From: Paracentrotus lividus
Taxonomy: Eukaryota > Echinodermata > Echinoidea > Camarodonta > Echinidae
Direction: 5' to 3'
NCBI GenBank assembly: GCA_940671915.1
Contig: CALNVZ010000649.1
Coordinates: forward strand, 6,666,246 to 6,730,245
Length of the DNA: 64,000 nt
This document shows positions 24,433-35,973 of this stretch, in pieces (the stretch's first letter is position 1; the number at the start of each line of letters is the position of its first letter). Made by a program: the position numbers and the translations under genes. The notes below the pieces were generated by a model. That model worked only from the letters and a program-made list of their open reading frames with translations. It made no database searches and was not told where the DNA came from.

Positions 24433-24887
24433 AGAGAGTATCAATGTGAAACCAGTCGAAATTATTATTTTTTCTTTAGGGGATTGTTTAACTTCGTCCA
24501 GGATCCAAAATATAAATCACTCTTCCAGCTAATGCTGTATTCATTATTGTAAACTCTTAGGTCTTAGCTTCAGTTATCAAATGAAATATAGGCGGTTTTC
24601 CACCTCAATTTCATCTTCCGTTTACTAAATTTAACATTTGGATCAAACAATTTAACGCAAGTTGCGATTGCACTACCGAACCGTCACACAAATTCATCTT
24701 TATTCACTCAAATTCCCTATACTTGCAAACAATTCTTCACAGCATTCATCTTAATTCACATTAGGAGCATACGATTTCAGGAATGTGCACTCATGTACAG
24801 CTAGCTTCGGCATAAATGGTCTTTCTTTGTTCAAACAAATTCCGAATGAGCAATCAAATTTTAAATAAGTGCATACTATTTGAAATT

Positions 24888-25405
24888 TTAGTTCAGTTCA
24901 GTTCAGTTCAGTTCAGTTTATTTACATATTCCAATCAAACAATAATAAGAACAACAATTATATGTCATTTCAAAACTATACATTATTTGATAAATCATAA
25001 AACGAATGACATCAGTAGCATAAGAAAGAAAGAAATATGAAGGAGCCTAAGTTAAAAGCTAAGCTTGTTACTTTATAGGCTCCTTTGTGAAGATGATGTA
25101 TAAGAATACATAAAAAAATAAATAAATACAAAGATATATAAATAGGAGTAACTGAAGAATGTGCATTAACATATCATTTTTTTTTTTTTTTTTTAATACA
25201 TTGAACTACCTATCTGTACGCAATGGTAATAGGGAGGCGTACCGGGATGATGTAATCATTATTTTGATGTGTAATGACGACATCATCTCGGCACTACATT
25301 ATAATCATACATTAACATTGATATACGCAAATGGAAAAAGTGAGCGGTACCGAGATGATGTCGTAATTTGTTGTAGAATGACGACAGCATCTCGGCACTG
25401 CATTA
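24888..25405. mobile_element. Insertion with TTCAG repeat and hairpin segments
   Basis: Comparison with 30,115-30,160 shows about 500 extra bases here. It starts with five TTCAG units, as in some LINE/SINE 3' ends, followed by AT-rich sequence. From 25,218 it contains paired segments ACCGAGATGATGTCG and CGACAGCATCTCGGC, which can fold into a hairpin. Family unknown. Confidence 0.6.
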
Positions 25406-25439
25406 GTCAAAGCTCATGTCACTAATGGCGGTATCTTAT

Positions 25440-25750
25440 AGCCATGAGACGGATTTGGGAGTACTTTGAGACTGGTTTGAGACGGTTTTGAAACTTGTCG
25501 CGGAGACGTCTCCAAAACGAAAAAAAAAAAGGTACTCGGCGACGTCTCCGCGACGGCCAAAAAAAAAAAAAAAAAAATCTGAGACGTCACTTTGAAGGGG
25601 AAAAGGGTATCGAAGACGTTTCTGAGCGTTCGAGCTGCAGAGACGTCTCCGCTAAGAAAGAAACACGTGCGTTTTGTTTTGTTTTTTTCTGGGTCAGTAT
25701 CGACACAGCGTGTAAAAAAAAAAAAAAAAAAAAAAAATCCATTTAGCGTT
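25440..25750. repeat. GAGACGTCTC-rich block, copy 1
   Basis: Repeated palindromic words (GAGACGTCTCC, GCGACGTCTCCGCG, AGACGTCACTTT, AGACGTTTCTGAGCG) separated by A runs. A paralogue lies at 30,180-30,500 at the same distance upstream of KCTD-3. Open frames here differ between copies and are not believed. Function unknown. Confidence 0.75.
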
Positions 25751-26119
25751 TTTTTTGTTTTTTTTTGGTTTGCTACCTAATGACCATTGTTCTTGTAATT
25801 AACTAGGCATATGGTATTTTATTGCATATCATACAAAATAAATGCACATCAAGAAAATGAAAACATTGACTTGTCTGACGATTTCACGTGGCCATGGCCC
25901 CATTGACATCAATGGCGGGTTGCAGGAAATTTATTTTTATAAGTGGAAATTGGGTTACAATTACATGGTCTTCAAATTGTTGATTTTTTCAGGTTATAAT
26001 GTTAGGTTTGAATGATTAAGAATATTAACAAAATTAAAAAAAAAAAAAATTACTAACATAATTTCCTTACAAACAACAGCATAATTTACCAATCAATCAA
26101 TCATGGGATAAACCAATCA

Positions 26120-27860
26120 AATGTCAGTCATTCAAAATCCCCAAACATTTTTCCCAAACGCTTTGAATACAAGATCAGACATGGAAGGGTTTCGACTCGC
26201 TTAAATGACAAGTTTAATTAAAATGTTCTCAAATAGTTAACAATATGCAATAAGCGAATAATCTACAGAAATGAAATGTGAAGACAATGACATTATGGTA
26301 CGAGACAAATAGGCCTGGATTATCAAGTTTAAGTATACCACGGTCCCTTCATTAGACATCAATCGTAATAGAAATGCTATGTCTAAATAACAAAGCGATA
26401 TACATATTACAGTGGTTTATAATAGATGATTTTATATCATGATATCTTCCAAAATTGAATAAACAAACTAAACTTATGCTTACCACCTTATCAACTCCAG
26501 TCTCTTGTAATTATTTTAAGTACAGTACATCTGACATTTTGGAGGGCACAATAGCTATTCTGCTCGTTGTTATGACAGTCCGTTCGTATGAAAATAAAAT
26601 AGGATCATGATTCCGGATTGTCATTTTTCTGAAAATGTAAATAGCTGAATTTGCTTTTTTTCCCCCGAAAATCGTGATAGAATTGTCCGAATAATCGTTG
26701 TTTCTAATGTTATATTCTCGTGGAATGAAATAACGTTCATTCATCCGAACATGAATGTAGGGTTCCTTGATCCGAAAATGACGTAACGGTTCATTCTTAG
26801 ATTCTCAAGAACTTATTCAGTTTAAGGTATTCGAGCCCCGAATTATTTTTAGATGAATGAATCCTATGTAATTTCCTCATCAACTGAAAATACTTCATTT
26901 TCTGTTCAATAAACCCTATTTCATTTTTCGGAATAATGAACCCTATTTCGCTTTCGGTGAATCGGACCTCCGGTCCAACGAACCTCCAGTTCAGATTAAT
27001 GTGCTGTAACCATGTGCTTATGCTATAGGCCTCCTTTGCCTAATTAAATTTTATATTAATAACAAGATTACGTATGATACATTTTCTGTTAATGAATTTG
27101 AAAATCTACCTTATAAGAATTTCTATTGCGTTGGAAGTGTATGAAAACGACATAATGAAAAGTTAAATTCAGTTCAATCATTAAATCCAAAATTGTTGTC
27201 AAATTTATTTTAGGGCTTTTCCGCAAAACATTTATAACATATTCAATAATATCCTATACAAAATAGTTCCATTTGATAATTTTTAAAAAAATATAATGAT
27301 AGCTCTGTTAAATTTTCGCTATCGGCATTGTTGATCGAACATACACATTACTATTTGCAATGTCCTCAATACATTCAGAAAGTTACATTATTTGTAAAAA
27401 AAAAATCCTAATATATTTTTATGGATTAGCATAGCCTACCAGTCAAATAAGCATACCAGTCAATGATCTTCAGAAGATCCATTATAGAGGCAACTGTTTT
27501 CACCGTAAAATGCTGAAAGAAAAATATCGATTCTTGAATCTCCTGTATTATATCATACTAAAATAATTGGTCACTTTTCCTTCACAATAATTACGCACGT
27601 ATTTCATTGTCAGTTCTCTCATTTATGCATTGTCTGTTCTGTCATTCATCCCTTGTCCAATGAATGTGTATAAACTATTTATTGTTCATCTCATTATGTC
27701 AGTGGCCAACTTTGAGATTACGCTCATTTTCACTGGAAACTGTCTGTATCGGTGTCTGTATCGGAAGATATCAGGTTAATAACACACACCCGATATTGTT
27801 GTTCGCTTGGCGTTGTGCTCCGCAACGAAGGCCTTGTGACGATGTTCTAGCGGCATGATG
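26120..27860. repeat. Downstream flank block of KCTD-3
   Basis: Paralogous to 13,380-15,960 but without the 847-bp MITE. It includes the CGTTCATTCATCCGAACATG segment that is an empty site for MITE family A, and the TCTGCTCGTTGTTATGA segment that is an empty site for the 63,745-63,901 element. Confidence 0.9.
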
Positions 27861-27871
27861 AGTTTCATTAA

Positions 27872-28801
27872 TTAATACTCAATAATTATTCTCGTGCAAT
27901 AGGAGGTAATTACATCAGTTTTCTGATGATAGCTCTTGTTCAAACGTTGGAGAAAATACGATGTCACGTGTTCTATGTCCAACTGAGATGCGTCATGGGG
28001 GATTTTCTGTACATCTACCAGTCCAGCAACGATGTTGCTTCCTAAAACTTTTAAATGCTTATTCACGTGACATATCTCTTTGATCAGGATATCAATAGTT
28101 AAGGGACCATATAGAATACAAGGGCCGTTCAGCCAGATATATATAGTTACTCTACGTGATTGAACCCGACTTATGCCAGGTATGTACTGAATCTGATTTG
28201 AAAGAACCTTAAGTCCAAACTGTTTTGCCTTCTCTTGAAGATAACTCATTAAACTATCATCAGTTAGATCGCCGAAAATATCACCGACTTTGAGAAACTG
28301 AAGAATTTGTTGAAGTGGAAGCGACGTCGAACCGGTATTGGCTAACACAAAATTTCCTTGTGAATGTTTAAGAACTGGGGTCTCTGCGTCACCTACCATC
28401 TGGGCAAAAAAGGAGCCTGGTTCTCTCAGTAACGATTCTCGGCTCATTATGTACGTATTCCCGAATACGTCAACCAAACCAATGGTTTCATGTTTGTTTA
28501 GAGCCAATTTAAGTTCATCAAGCAAGTAGAAATCAGCTTCGCGCTCAAGCAAACGAAAATTGCTAAACGTATCAGGTAACAGAAGTTCTCCGTTCCTCAA
28601 ATAATTCAAGACATGGACAAATATCCCCCCATCTCGGTCGATGAAATAATTGCCAAGTTCATCTTTGGCCGACGGGACGCTACCTTCCAACAAACGAGAA
28701 AAGAAGCTGTCTGGGTACCGTGTCAGGGTGGCCCGAGATGTCTTGTAGATCTTCCCACCAACATTCAGACCAACAATTCCAGAATCAATGGTGGAATCCA
28801 T
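27872..28801 (-). CDS. KCTD-3: double-T1 KCTD-like protein, type N-alpha
   Basis: 309 residues, single exon, intact, starting MDSTIDSG. T1-A is type N and almost identical to KCTD-2 over the first 105 residues, which points to recent duplication or gene conversion. T1-B is type alpha: MSRESLLREPGSFFAQMVGD, GNFVLANTGSTSLP, LQFLKVGDIFGD, matching KCTD-1 rather than KCTD-2. The C-terminal domain has TIYIWLNGPCILYGP, KEICHVNKHLKV, VAGLVDVQKIPHDAS and SYCTRI. Class I upstream region. Same inferred role as the other members. Positions of T1-A and T1-B are as in KCTD-2. Confidence 0.92.
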   Translation of the reverse strand: MDSTIDSGIVGLNVGGKIYKTSRATLTRYPDSFFSRLLEGSVPSAKDELGNYFIDRDGGIFVHVLNYLRNGELLLPDTFSNFRLLEREADFYLLDELKLALNKHETIGLVDVFGNTYIMSRESLLREPGSFFAQMVGDAETPVLKHSQGNFVLANTGSTSLPLQQILQFLKVGDIFGDLTDDSLMSYLQEKAKQFGLKVLSNQIQYIPGISRVQSRRVTIYIWLNGPCILYGPLTIDILIKEICHVNKHLKVLGSNIVAGLVDVQKIPHDASQLDIEHVTSYFLQRLNKSYHQKTDVITSYCTRIIIEY

Positions 28802-29280
28802 GATTGTTATAGAGAGGATTCGAGCTCAAACTCGGATCTATATCCACCCAGCTATATGTGATTTATGAGTCTGCTACAGTGATTACGCTTTAACATGTAT
28901 AATGTAACACAATCACGTAGAAATTTAGGCCTTTATTCGCATTGCCACGCACACATAAAGAATGAAAAGTCTTTTCAAAGGACAATGAGTGGCTTTTTTT
29001 CTCTGCCGACTCACCTGAAATTCTCGGTGACGTAAAATTCACCCTGTCATGACTTATCCTCTATTTCTGTAATACAACACATCCCAATTCCATTTGTCTG
29101 ATTCCACATCAAAATGACAGTCGTGTAGGTCGGACACATTGTTCTCATTTGGGCTACGACTATATACCATCGCCTACAAAAGCCTTGAATGAGACTAAAA
29201 TCTTCCCTATGGTGAACTGGGTATTTCCAATGGGGGAATCCCCGTTCGAATAACAAGAGCATTTACGATGCACACGCTGT
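28802..29280 (-). promoter_or_regulatory. Class I upstream region of KCTD-3
   Basis: Conserved with 16,928-17,400. It keeps the AATTTCAGGTGAGTCGG donor (edge near 29,012) on the minus strand. In place of the TTTCAG acceptor of KCTD-2 it has TTTGAG, so a spliced 5' UTR remains possible but unproven. Confidence 0.4.
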
Positions 29281-30179
29281 AGCAATAGTGTAAGTGGATG
29301 GGGTTATTATGATAGCAGAATATCAGGATTTATTTTTATCTTGTTGTGTTGATCTTTCAGCAAATTCCCAAACGTTTACAAATAAAGACTTTTGCAATGA
29401 ATTGACTCCATATTAAAATCACATACTCTTTTGCATGTAAATTTAAAAGGGAAATTCATTGACATAACTGACATCAACTCAGGAAAAAAATCTCGCATAT
29501 TTGGTTTTAAAATGCAATTTTGAGATTCAATTTCATTTCATTTTGGTATCCTTCAAAAAGCACACGCAGATGGAACCTTAATACGTTTCATAAAAAGTTT
29601 ATTTTGCTATGCCTACATAGCATTATCCTTGAGTAGCCCCCCCCCCCCCTATGACTAAATTAAATCGATACAAATTGAGAGGGTATCAATGTGAAACCAA
29701 TCGATTTTTTCTTTTTCTTTAGGGTATTGTTTAACTTCATCCAGGATCCAAAATAAAAATTACTCTTCCAGCTAATGCTGTAATTATTATTGTAAACTTT
29801 TAAGGTCTTAGCTTCAGTTATCAAATGAAATATAACCGGTTTCCCCCCTCAATTTCTCCTTTCGTTTACTAAATTTCACATTTGGATCAAACAATTTAAC
29901 GCAAGTTGCGATCGCACTACCGAATCGTCACACAAATTAATCTTTATTCACTGAAATTCCCTATACTTGCAAACAATTTTCAAAGTATTCATCTTAATTC
30001 ACATTAGGAGCATACAATTTCAGGAATGTGCACTCATGTACAGCTAGCTTCGGCATAAATGGTTTTTCTTCGTTCAAACAAATTCCGAATGAGCAATCAA
30101 ATTTGAAATAAGTGCATACTATTTAAAATTTATTGATACGTTAGTGAAAGCTCAGGTCACAAACTTGCGGTATAGTACT

Positions 30180-30500
30180 AGCCATGAAACGGATTTGGGA
30201 GTACTTTGAGACTAGTTTGAGATGGTTTTGAAACTTGTCGCGGAGACGTCTCTATACGAAGAAAAAAAGTATCGGAGACGTCTCCAAAACGAAAAAAAAA
30301 AGTATCGGCGACGTCTCCGCGCCGAAAAAAAAATCTGAGACGTCACTTTGAAGGGAAAATAGGGTATCGAAGACGTTTCTGAGCGTTCGAGCCTCAGAGA
30401 CGTCTCCCCTAAGAGAGAAACACGTTTGTTTTGTTGATTTTTTTTTTCTGGGTCTGTATCCGATTCGACACAGCGTGTAAAAAAAACAAAAACATCCATT
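30180..30500. repeat. GAGACGTCTC-rich block, copy 2
   Basis: Paralogue of 25,440-25,750 with the same order of AGACGTCTC words. It differs by an additional GAGACGTCTC unit and by A-run lengths. The stretch 29,690-30,840 as a whole aligns with 24,430-26,040. Confidence 0.75.
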
Positions 30501-30899
30501 TAGCAGTTTAGCGGGGTTTTTTTTGTTTTGTTTTGTTCTTTTTTGTTTTTTGTTTTTTGTTTTTTGCTACCAAATGACCATTGTTCTTGTAATTAACTAT
30601 GGTATGTTATTGCATATCATACAAAATAAATGTACATCAAGAAAATCAAAACATTGTATTGTCTGACGATTTCACGTTGCCATGGCCCCATGGACATCAA
30701 TGGGGGGGGCAGGAAATTTATTTTTATAAGGGGAAATTGGGTTACAATTACATGGTCTTCAAATTGTTAATCTTTTCAGGTTATAATGTTAGGGGTTGAA
30801 TGATTAAGAATATTAACAAAATTAATAAAAATTAATTACTGACATAGTTTCCTCACAAACAACAGCACAATTTACCAATCCATCAATCATGGGATAAAC

Positions 30900-32253
30900 C
30901 AATCAAATGTCAGTCAATCAAAATCCCCCAAAACATTTTCACAAACACTTTAATTACAAGACCAAACATGGAAGGGTTTCGACTTGCTTAAATGACAAGT
31001 TTAATTAAAATGTTCTCAGATAGTTAACAATATGCAATAAGCGAATAATTTACAAAAATGCAATATGAAGACAGTGATATTATGGTACGAGACAAATAGG
31101 CCTGGATTATCAAGTTTTAGAATACCACGGTCCCTTAACTAGACATCAATCTTAATAGAAAGGCTATATCTAAATAACAAAGCGTTATACTTATTATCCT
31201 AAATTACAATCATTTATAAAAGATGATCACATGACATCTCCAAAAATTGACAATAAAACAGAAATAATACAAATAATGAAATAAAACAAACTAAACTTAT
31301 GCTTATGACCTTATCAACTCCAGTCTCTTGTAATCATTTTAAGTACAGTACATTTGACATGTTGGAGGGCACAATAGCTATCCTGCTCGTTGTTATGAAG
31401 GTTTGATCGTATGAAAATAAAATACGATCATGATTCCGGATTGTCATTTTTCTGAAAATGTAAATAGCTGAATTTGCTTTTTTCCCCGAAAATCGTGATA
31501 CAATTGTCTGAAGAATCGTTGTTTCTAAATGTTATGTTCTCGTGGAATGAAATAACGTTCATTCATCCGAACATGAATGTAGGGTTCCTTGATCCGAAAA
31601 TGACGTAACGGTTCATTCTCGGATTCATAAGAACTTATTCAATTTCAGATTCTCCAGCCCCAATTCATTTCTAGATGTATGAATTTTATTTCCACAATAA
31701 CGGACCCTACTTCATTTTCCGAATAATGAACCCTATTTCCTTTTGGGATGAAAGGACACTATTTTGTTTTCAGTGAATCAAGCCTTGGTCCCAACGAAAC
31801 TTCAATTCTGCCTAACATGCTGTAACTATGGCTTCCTTTGCCTAATTAAAATTTTTATTATTACAGGCTCGTAACTTGAGGGGGGGGGTCGGGGGTTCGA
31901 ACGAACCCCCCGCTAGCGAGCAAGGGTCCGCTTTGCGAGCAAGGAACCCTACATTCATGTTCGGATGAATGAACGTTATTTCATTCCACGAGAATATAAC
32001 ATTAGAAACAACTATTCTTCAGACTATTGTATCACGATTTTCGGGGAAAAAAGCAAATTCAGCTATTTACATTTGCAGAAAAATGACAATCCGGAATCAA
32101 ACCTTCGTCCCAACGAAACTTCAATTCCGCCTAACATACTGTAACCATGGCTTCCTTTGCCTAATTAAAATTTATATTTTTATGTATGATACATTTTCTG
32201 TAAACAAATTTGAAATTCTACTTTGCAAGAATGTTTATTGTGTTGGAAATGTA
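30900..32253. repeat. Downstream flank block of KCTD-4, rearranged
   Basis: Starts as a copy of 26,120 onward. At 31,870-32,094 it turns back on itself: the segment ending TGACAATCCGGAATC is the reverse complement of about 31,435-31,590, joined through a G-rich hairpin GGGGGTTCGAACGAACCCCC. The segment with CCAACGAAACTTCAATT is present three times (31,790, 32,112, 35,052). Confidence 0.8.
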
Positions 32254-32769
32254 CACTCTAAAAACTGAAGTGCTATTTTAAGCACTTCAGAGGCTGAAAT
32301 CAGCACTTTTTAAGAGCTTGTATAGTGACTGCACTCAAAGTGCTGTTTTAGCACGTTCATGTGAGCCGAACTTTCAGCAAAAATGGACAAAAATGGCGTG
32401 ACTTCGTTGGGATTCGAACCTGGGTCCCCAGGATGAGAAGCGCTAACGAGCACGTTAGACCGATTCACATCTCACGATTGCTGGCAGATCATATTGTTTC
32501 ATGATGAACTTTCGTTGCCATAATTATCTACTATGCTTTCATGAGTTCAAGCAAGTTAGGGAGATCTCCGTTGGTCTGTTGGTAACGTCAGCGGTACTCT
32601 TCCGTGTCTAGGTGAACCCGGTTCGAACCCCATACCGACATTGAACATTTTTTTGTTGATAAATTAGCACTTGGGTAAGTGCTAAAACAGCACTTCAGGT
32701 GCTGATTTAGCACTTCAAGTGCAGTCACTATACGAGCACCCATATATTAGCACTTCAGTTTTTAGAGTG
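32254..32769. mobile_element. TIR element with TA target duplication and two tRNA-like segments
   Basis: Ends CACTCTAAAAACTGAAGTGC and GCACTTCAGTTTTTAGAGTG, with TA on each side. The empty site GGAAATGTATGAAAATG is seen at 35,190. The arms continue inward with many AGCACTTCA words. Inside are two tRNA-like B boxes pointing outward: GGTTCGAATCCC on the minus strand (about 32,409-32,423) and GGTTCGAACCCC on the plus strand (about 32,619-32,632), each with an A-box-like TGGTAACG or CGTTAGCG upstream. No transposase. Tc1/mariner-type target choice. Confidence 0.9.
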
Positions 32770-32909
32770 TATGAAAATGAAATAATAATAAGTTCAATTC
32801 CGTTCAATCATTAAATCCAAAGATTGTTGGCAAAATGGATTGGGGCTTTTCCGCACAGCATAAAATATATTTTACAAGTGGATTAGTAAATTACGCGATG
32901 CGCGATATA

Positions 32910-34482
32910 TGTCCCCGCCGATAATGTAAAATTCCCATTATATCACGATTAGTGCTATCACATAAGGCAAACGGAATCGAAATCGGGTTGAAAATGGCGC
33001 AAGAAGTTAGCATTTTGTAGCAATGTACATATAGGTCAAAGTCAAGGTCAAAAGTCAAGGGTCAAAAGTCAAAATTCTGTAAAGAAAATTTAGTCCTCAG
33101 CTAGTGCTACTACATAAAGCAAACGGAATCGAAATCGGATGAAAAATGGCGAAGGAGTAGGATTTGGTAGCCAATTAACAATATAGGTCAAAAATCCAGG
33201 TCAAAGGTCAAAGTCAAAATTCTGTTAAGAAGTTTTGTACCATCACCTAGTGCTATCACATAAAGCAAGCGGAATCAAAATTGGATGAAAATGTGAAGGA
33301 GTAGCATTTTGTAGCGAATGTACAATATAAGTAAAAATCAAGGTCAAAGGTCAAAGGGTCAAAAGTCAAAATTCCGTGAAGAAGTTTTGTAGTCCTCACA
33401 TAGTGCTATTACATAGAGCAAACGAATCAAATCGGATGAAAAATGGCGAAGGAGTAGCATTTTTAGCCAATTAACAATATAGGTCAAAACTACAGTTCAA
33501 AGGTCAAAGGGTCAAAAGTCAAAATTCCGTGAAGAAGTTTTGTAGTCCTCACCTAGTGCTATCACATAAAGCAGCGGAATCGAAATCGGATGAAAAATGG
33601 TGAAGGAGTAGCATTTTGTAGCCAATGTACAATTAAGTAAAAGTCAAGGTCAAAGGGGTCAAAAGTCAAAATTCCGCGAAGAAGTTTTGTAGTCCTCACC
33701 TAGTGCTATCACATAATGCAAACGGAATCGAAATCGGATGAAAAATGTCGAAGGAGTAGCATTTTTTAGCCAATTAACAATATAGGTCAAAAATCAAGGT
33801 CAAAGGTCAAAGGGTCAAAAGTCAAAATTCCGTGAGAAGTTTGTAGTCCTCACCTAGTGCTATCACATAAAGCAAACAGAATCGAAATCGGATGAAAAAT
33901 GGCGAAGAGTAGCATTTTGTAGCCAATGTACAATATAAGTAAAAGTCAAGGTCAAAGGGGTCAAAAGTCAAAATTCCGCGAAGAAGTTTTGTAGTCCTCA
34001 CCTAGTGCTATCACATAATGCAAACGGAATCGAAATCGGATTGAAAAATGGCGAAGGAGTAGCATTTTTTAGCCAATTACAATATAGGTCAAAAATCAAG
34101 GTCAAAGGTCAAAGGGGTTAAAAGTCAAAATTCCGTGAAGAAGTTTTGTAGTCCTCACCTAGTGCTATCACATAAAGCAAACAGAATCGAAATCGGATGA
34201 AAAATGGCGAAGGAGTAGCATTTTGTAGCCAATTAACATTATAGGTCAAAAATCAGGGTCAAAGGGCAAAGGTCAAAATTCTGTGTAGAAGTTTTGTAGC
34301 TATCACCTAGTGCTATCATATAAAGCAAACGGAATCGAAATCGGATGAAAAATGGCGAAGGAGTAAGCAATAAGATTTTGATCACATACGGACGGACGGA
34401 CGGGTGGACGGACGGACGGACAAACACACATACGTACGGAGCCCGTTTCATAGTCCCCTGCTCGAACTCGTTCGGCGGGGAC
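32910..34482. mobile_element. TIR-bounded array of about 150-bp units rich in AGGTCA half sites
   Basis: Edges are TGTCCCCGCCGA and TTCGGCGGGGACA. Inside, about nine units (period 146-157 bp) each contain CCTAGTGCTATCACATAAAG, ATCGAAATCGGATGAAAAAT and runs of AGGTCAAAGGTCA. The right end carries a (GGAC)n tract. The flanks of KCTD-2 and the second block at 35,290 lack this material, so it is an insertion of roughly 1.6 kb. Not protein coding. Confidence 0.88.
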
Positions 34483-34485
34483 AAA

Positions 34486-35965
34486 AATATCAGTACTCAC
34501 AATCATTTATTTGCAAATGGTTGTGAGTACTGCTATTTTGTACTAAGTAACGATATAAAAAGTGCTATGCAGAAACAAAATTATGACAATTTTTTTTGTT
34601 GAAATTTCTACCCGATACAAAAATAGTTCAATTAAATAATAATTTGAATTCTAGCTCTATCAAATTTTCCCTATCGGCATTACTGATAAAACATAAACAT
34701 TACAAATTGCAACTTCCTCAATACATAAAAAGCTACATCATTTTTAAAATAGGCTACAATATTTGGGGGATAGGCCTACCAGTCAATGAAGATCGAATTA
34801 AGAAGCAATCTTTCTCACCATATAATGTTAAAACTAAATGTTCATTCTTGTATCTCCTATATTGCATCATAGTAAAATAATTTGTCACTTCTCCTTCATA
34901 ATGCGTGTATTTAATTGTCCATTCTGCTTGTGGTTCATCCCTTGTCCGATGAATGTGTACTATTTGTTGTTCATCTCAGATATTAATAGAAATGCTATAT
35001 CTAATCAACAAAGCGAACATTATTTTGTTTTTAGTGAATCAAGCCTTGGTCCCAACGAAACTTCAATTCTGCCTAACATGCTGTAACTATGGCTTCCTTT
35101 GCCTAATTAAAATTTATATTATCAATAATATGTATGATACATTTTCTGTAAACAAATTTGAAATTCTAATTTGCAAGAATGTTTATTGTGTTGGAAATGT
35201 ATGAAAATGAAACAATGATAAATTCAATTCAGTTCAGTCATTAAATCCAAAGACTGTTGGCAAATGGATTAGGGCTTTTCCGCACAGCATGAAACATATT
35301 TAAAAATAACAGCACTCACAACCATTTATTTGCAAATGGTTGTGAGTACTGCTATTTTTATACTTAGTAACGATATAGAAAGTGCTATGCAAAATTAAGT
35401 CAAAATTTTGTGGAAATTTCTACCCGATACAAAAAAATAGTTTCATTGAATAATGATATTGAATAATGGCTCTGTTAAATTTTCCCTATCGGCATAAGAT
35501 TATTGATCGAACATAAACAGTACAAATTTCAATGTCCTCAATACATAAAAAAGCTACATCATTTTTAAAATAGGCTACAATATATTGGGGATAGGCCTAC
35601 CAGTCAATGAAGATCGAATTAAGAAGCAATCTTTCTCACCGTATAATGTTAAAACTATATGTTCATTCTTGTATCTCCTATATTACATTATAGTAAAATA
35701 ATTTGTCACTTCTCGTTCATAATGCATGTATGTAAATGTCCATTCCGCTTGTCGTTCATCCCTTGTCCAATGAATGTGTACTAGGTATTTGTTGTTCATC
35801 TCAGATATGTCAGTGGCCATCTTTGAAAGTACGCTCTATTTCACTAGAAACTGTCTGTATCGGAAGACAACAGGTTAATAACTCACTCCCAATAATTTTG
35901 ATCTCTTGGCGTTGTGTTCAACGAATGTATTGTAGAGATATTCTAGGTGCTTGGTAACTGTCATT
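34486..35965. repeat. Tandemly duplicated downstream flank of KCTD-4
   Basis: 34,486-34,985 and 35,300-35,960 are two copies of the same flank segment (TTGTGAGTACTGCTATTTT, GATAGGCCTACCAGTCAATG, CTTTCTCACC), separated by another copy of the TTGCCTAATTAAAATTTATA segment. The second copy is the one continuous with the gene. Confidence 0.85.
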
Positions 35966-35973
35966 AATAATCA

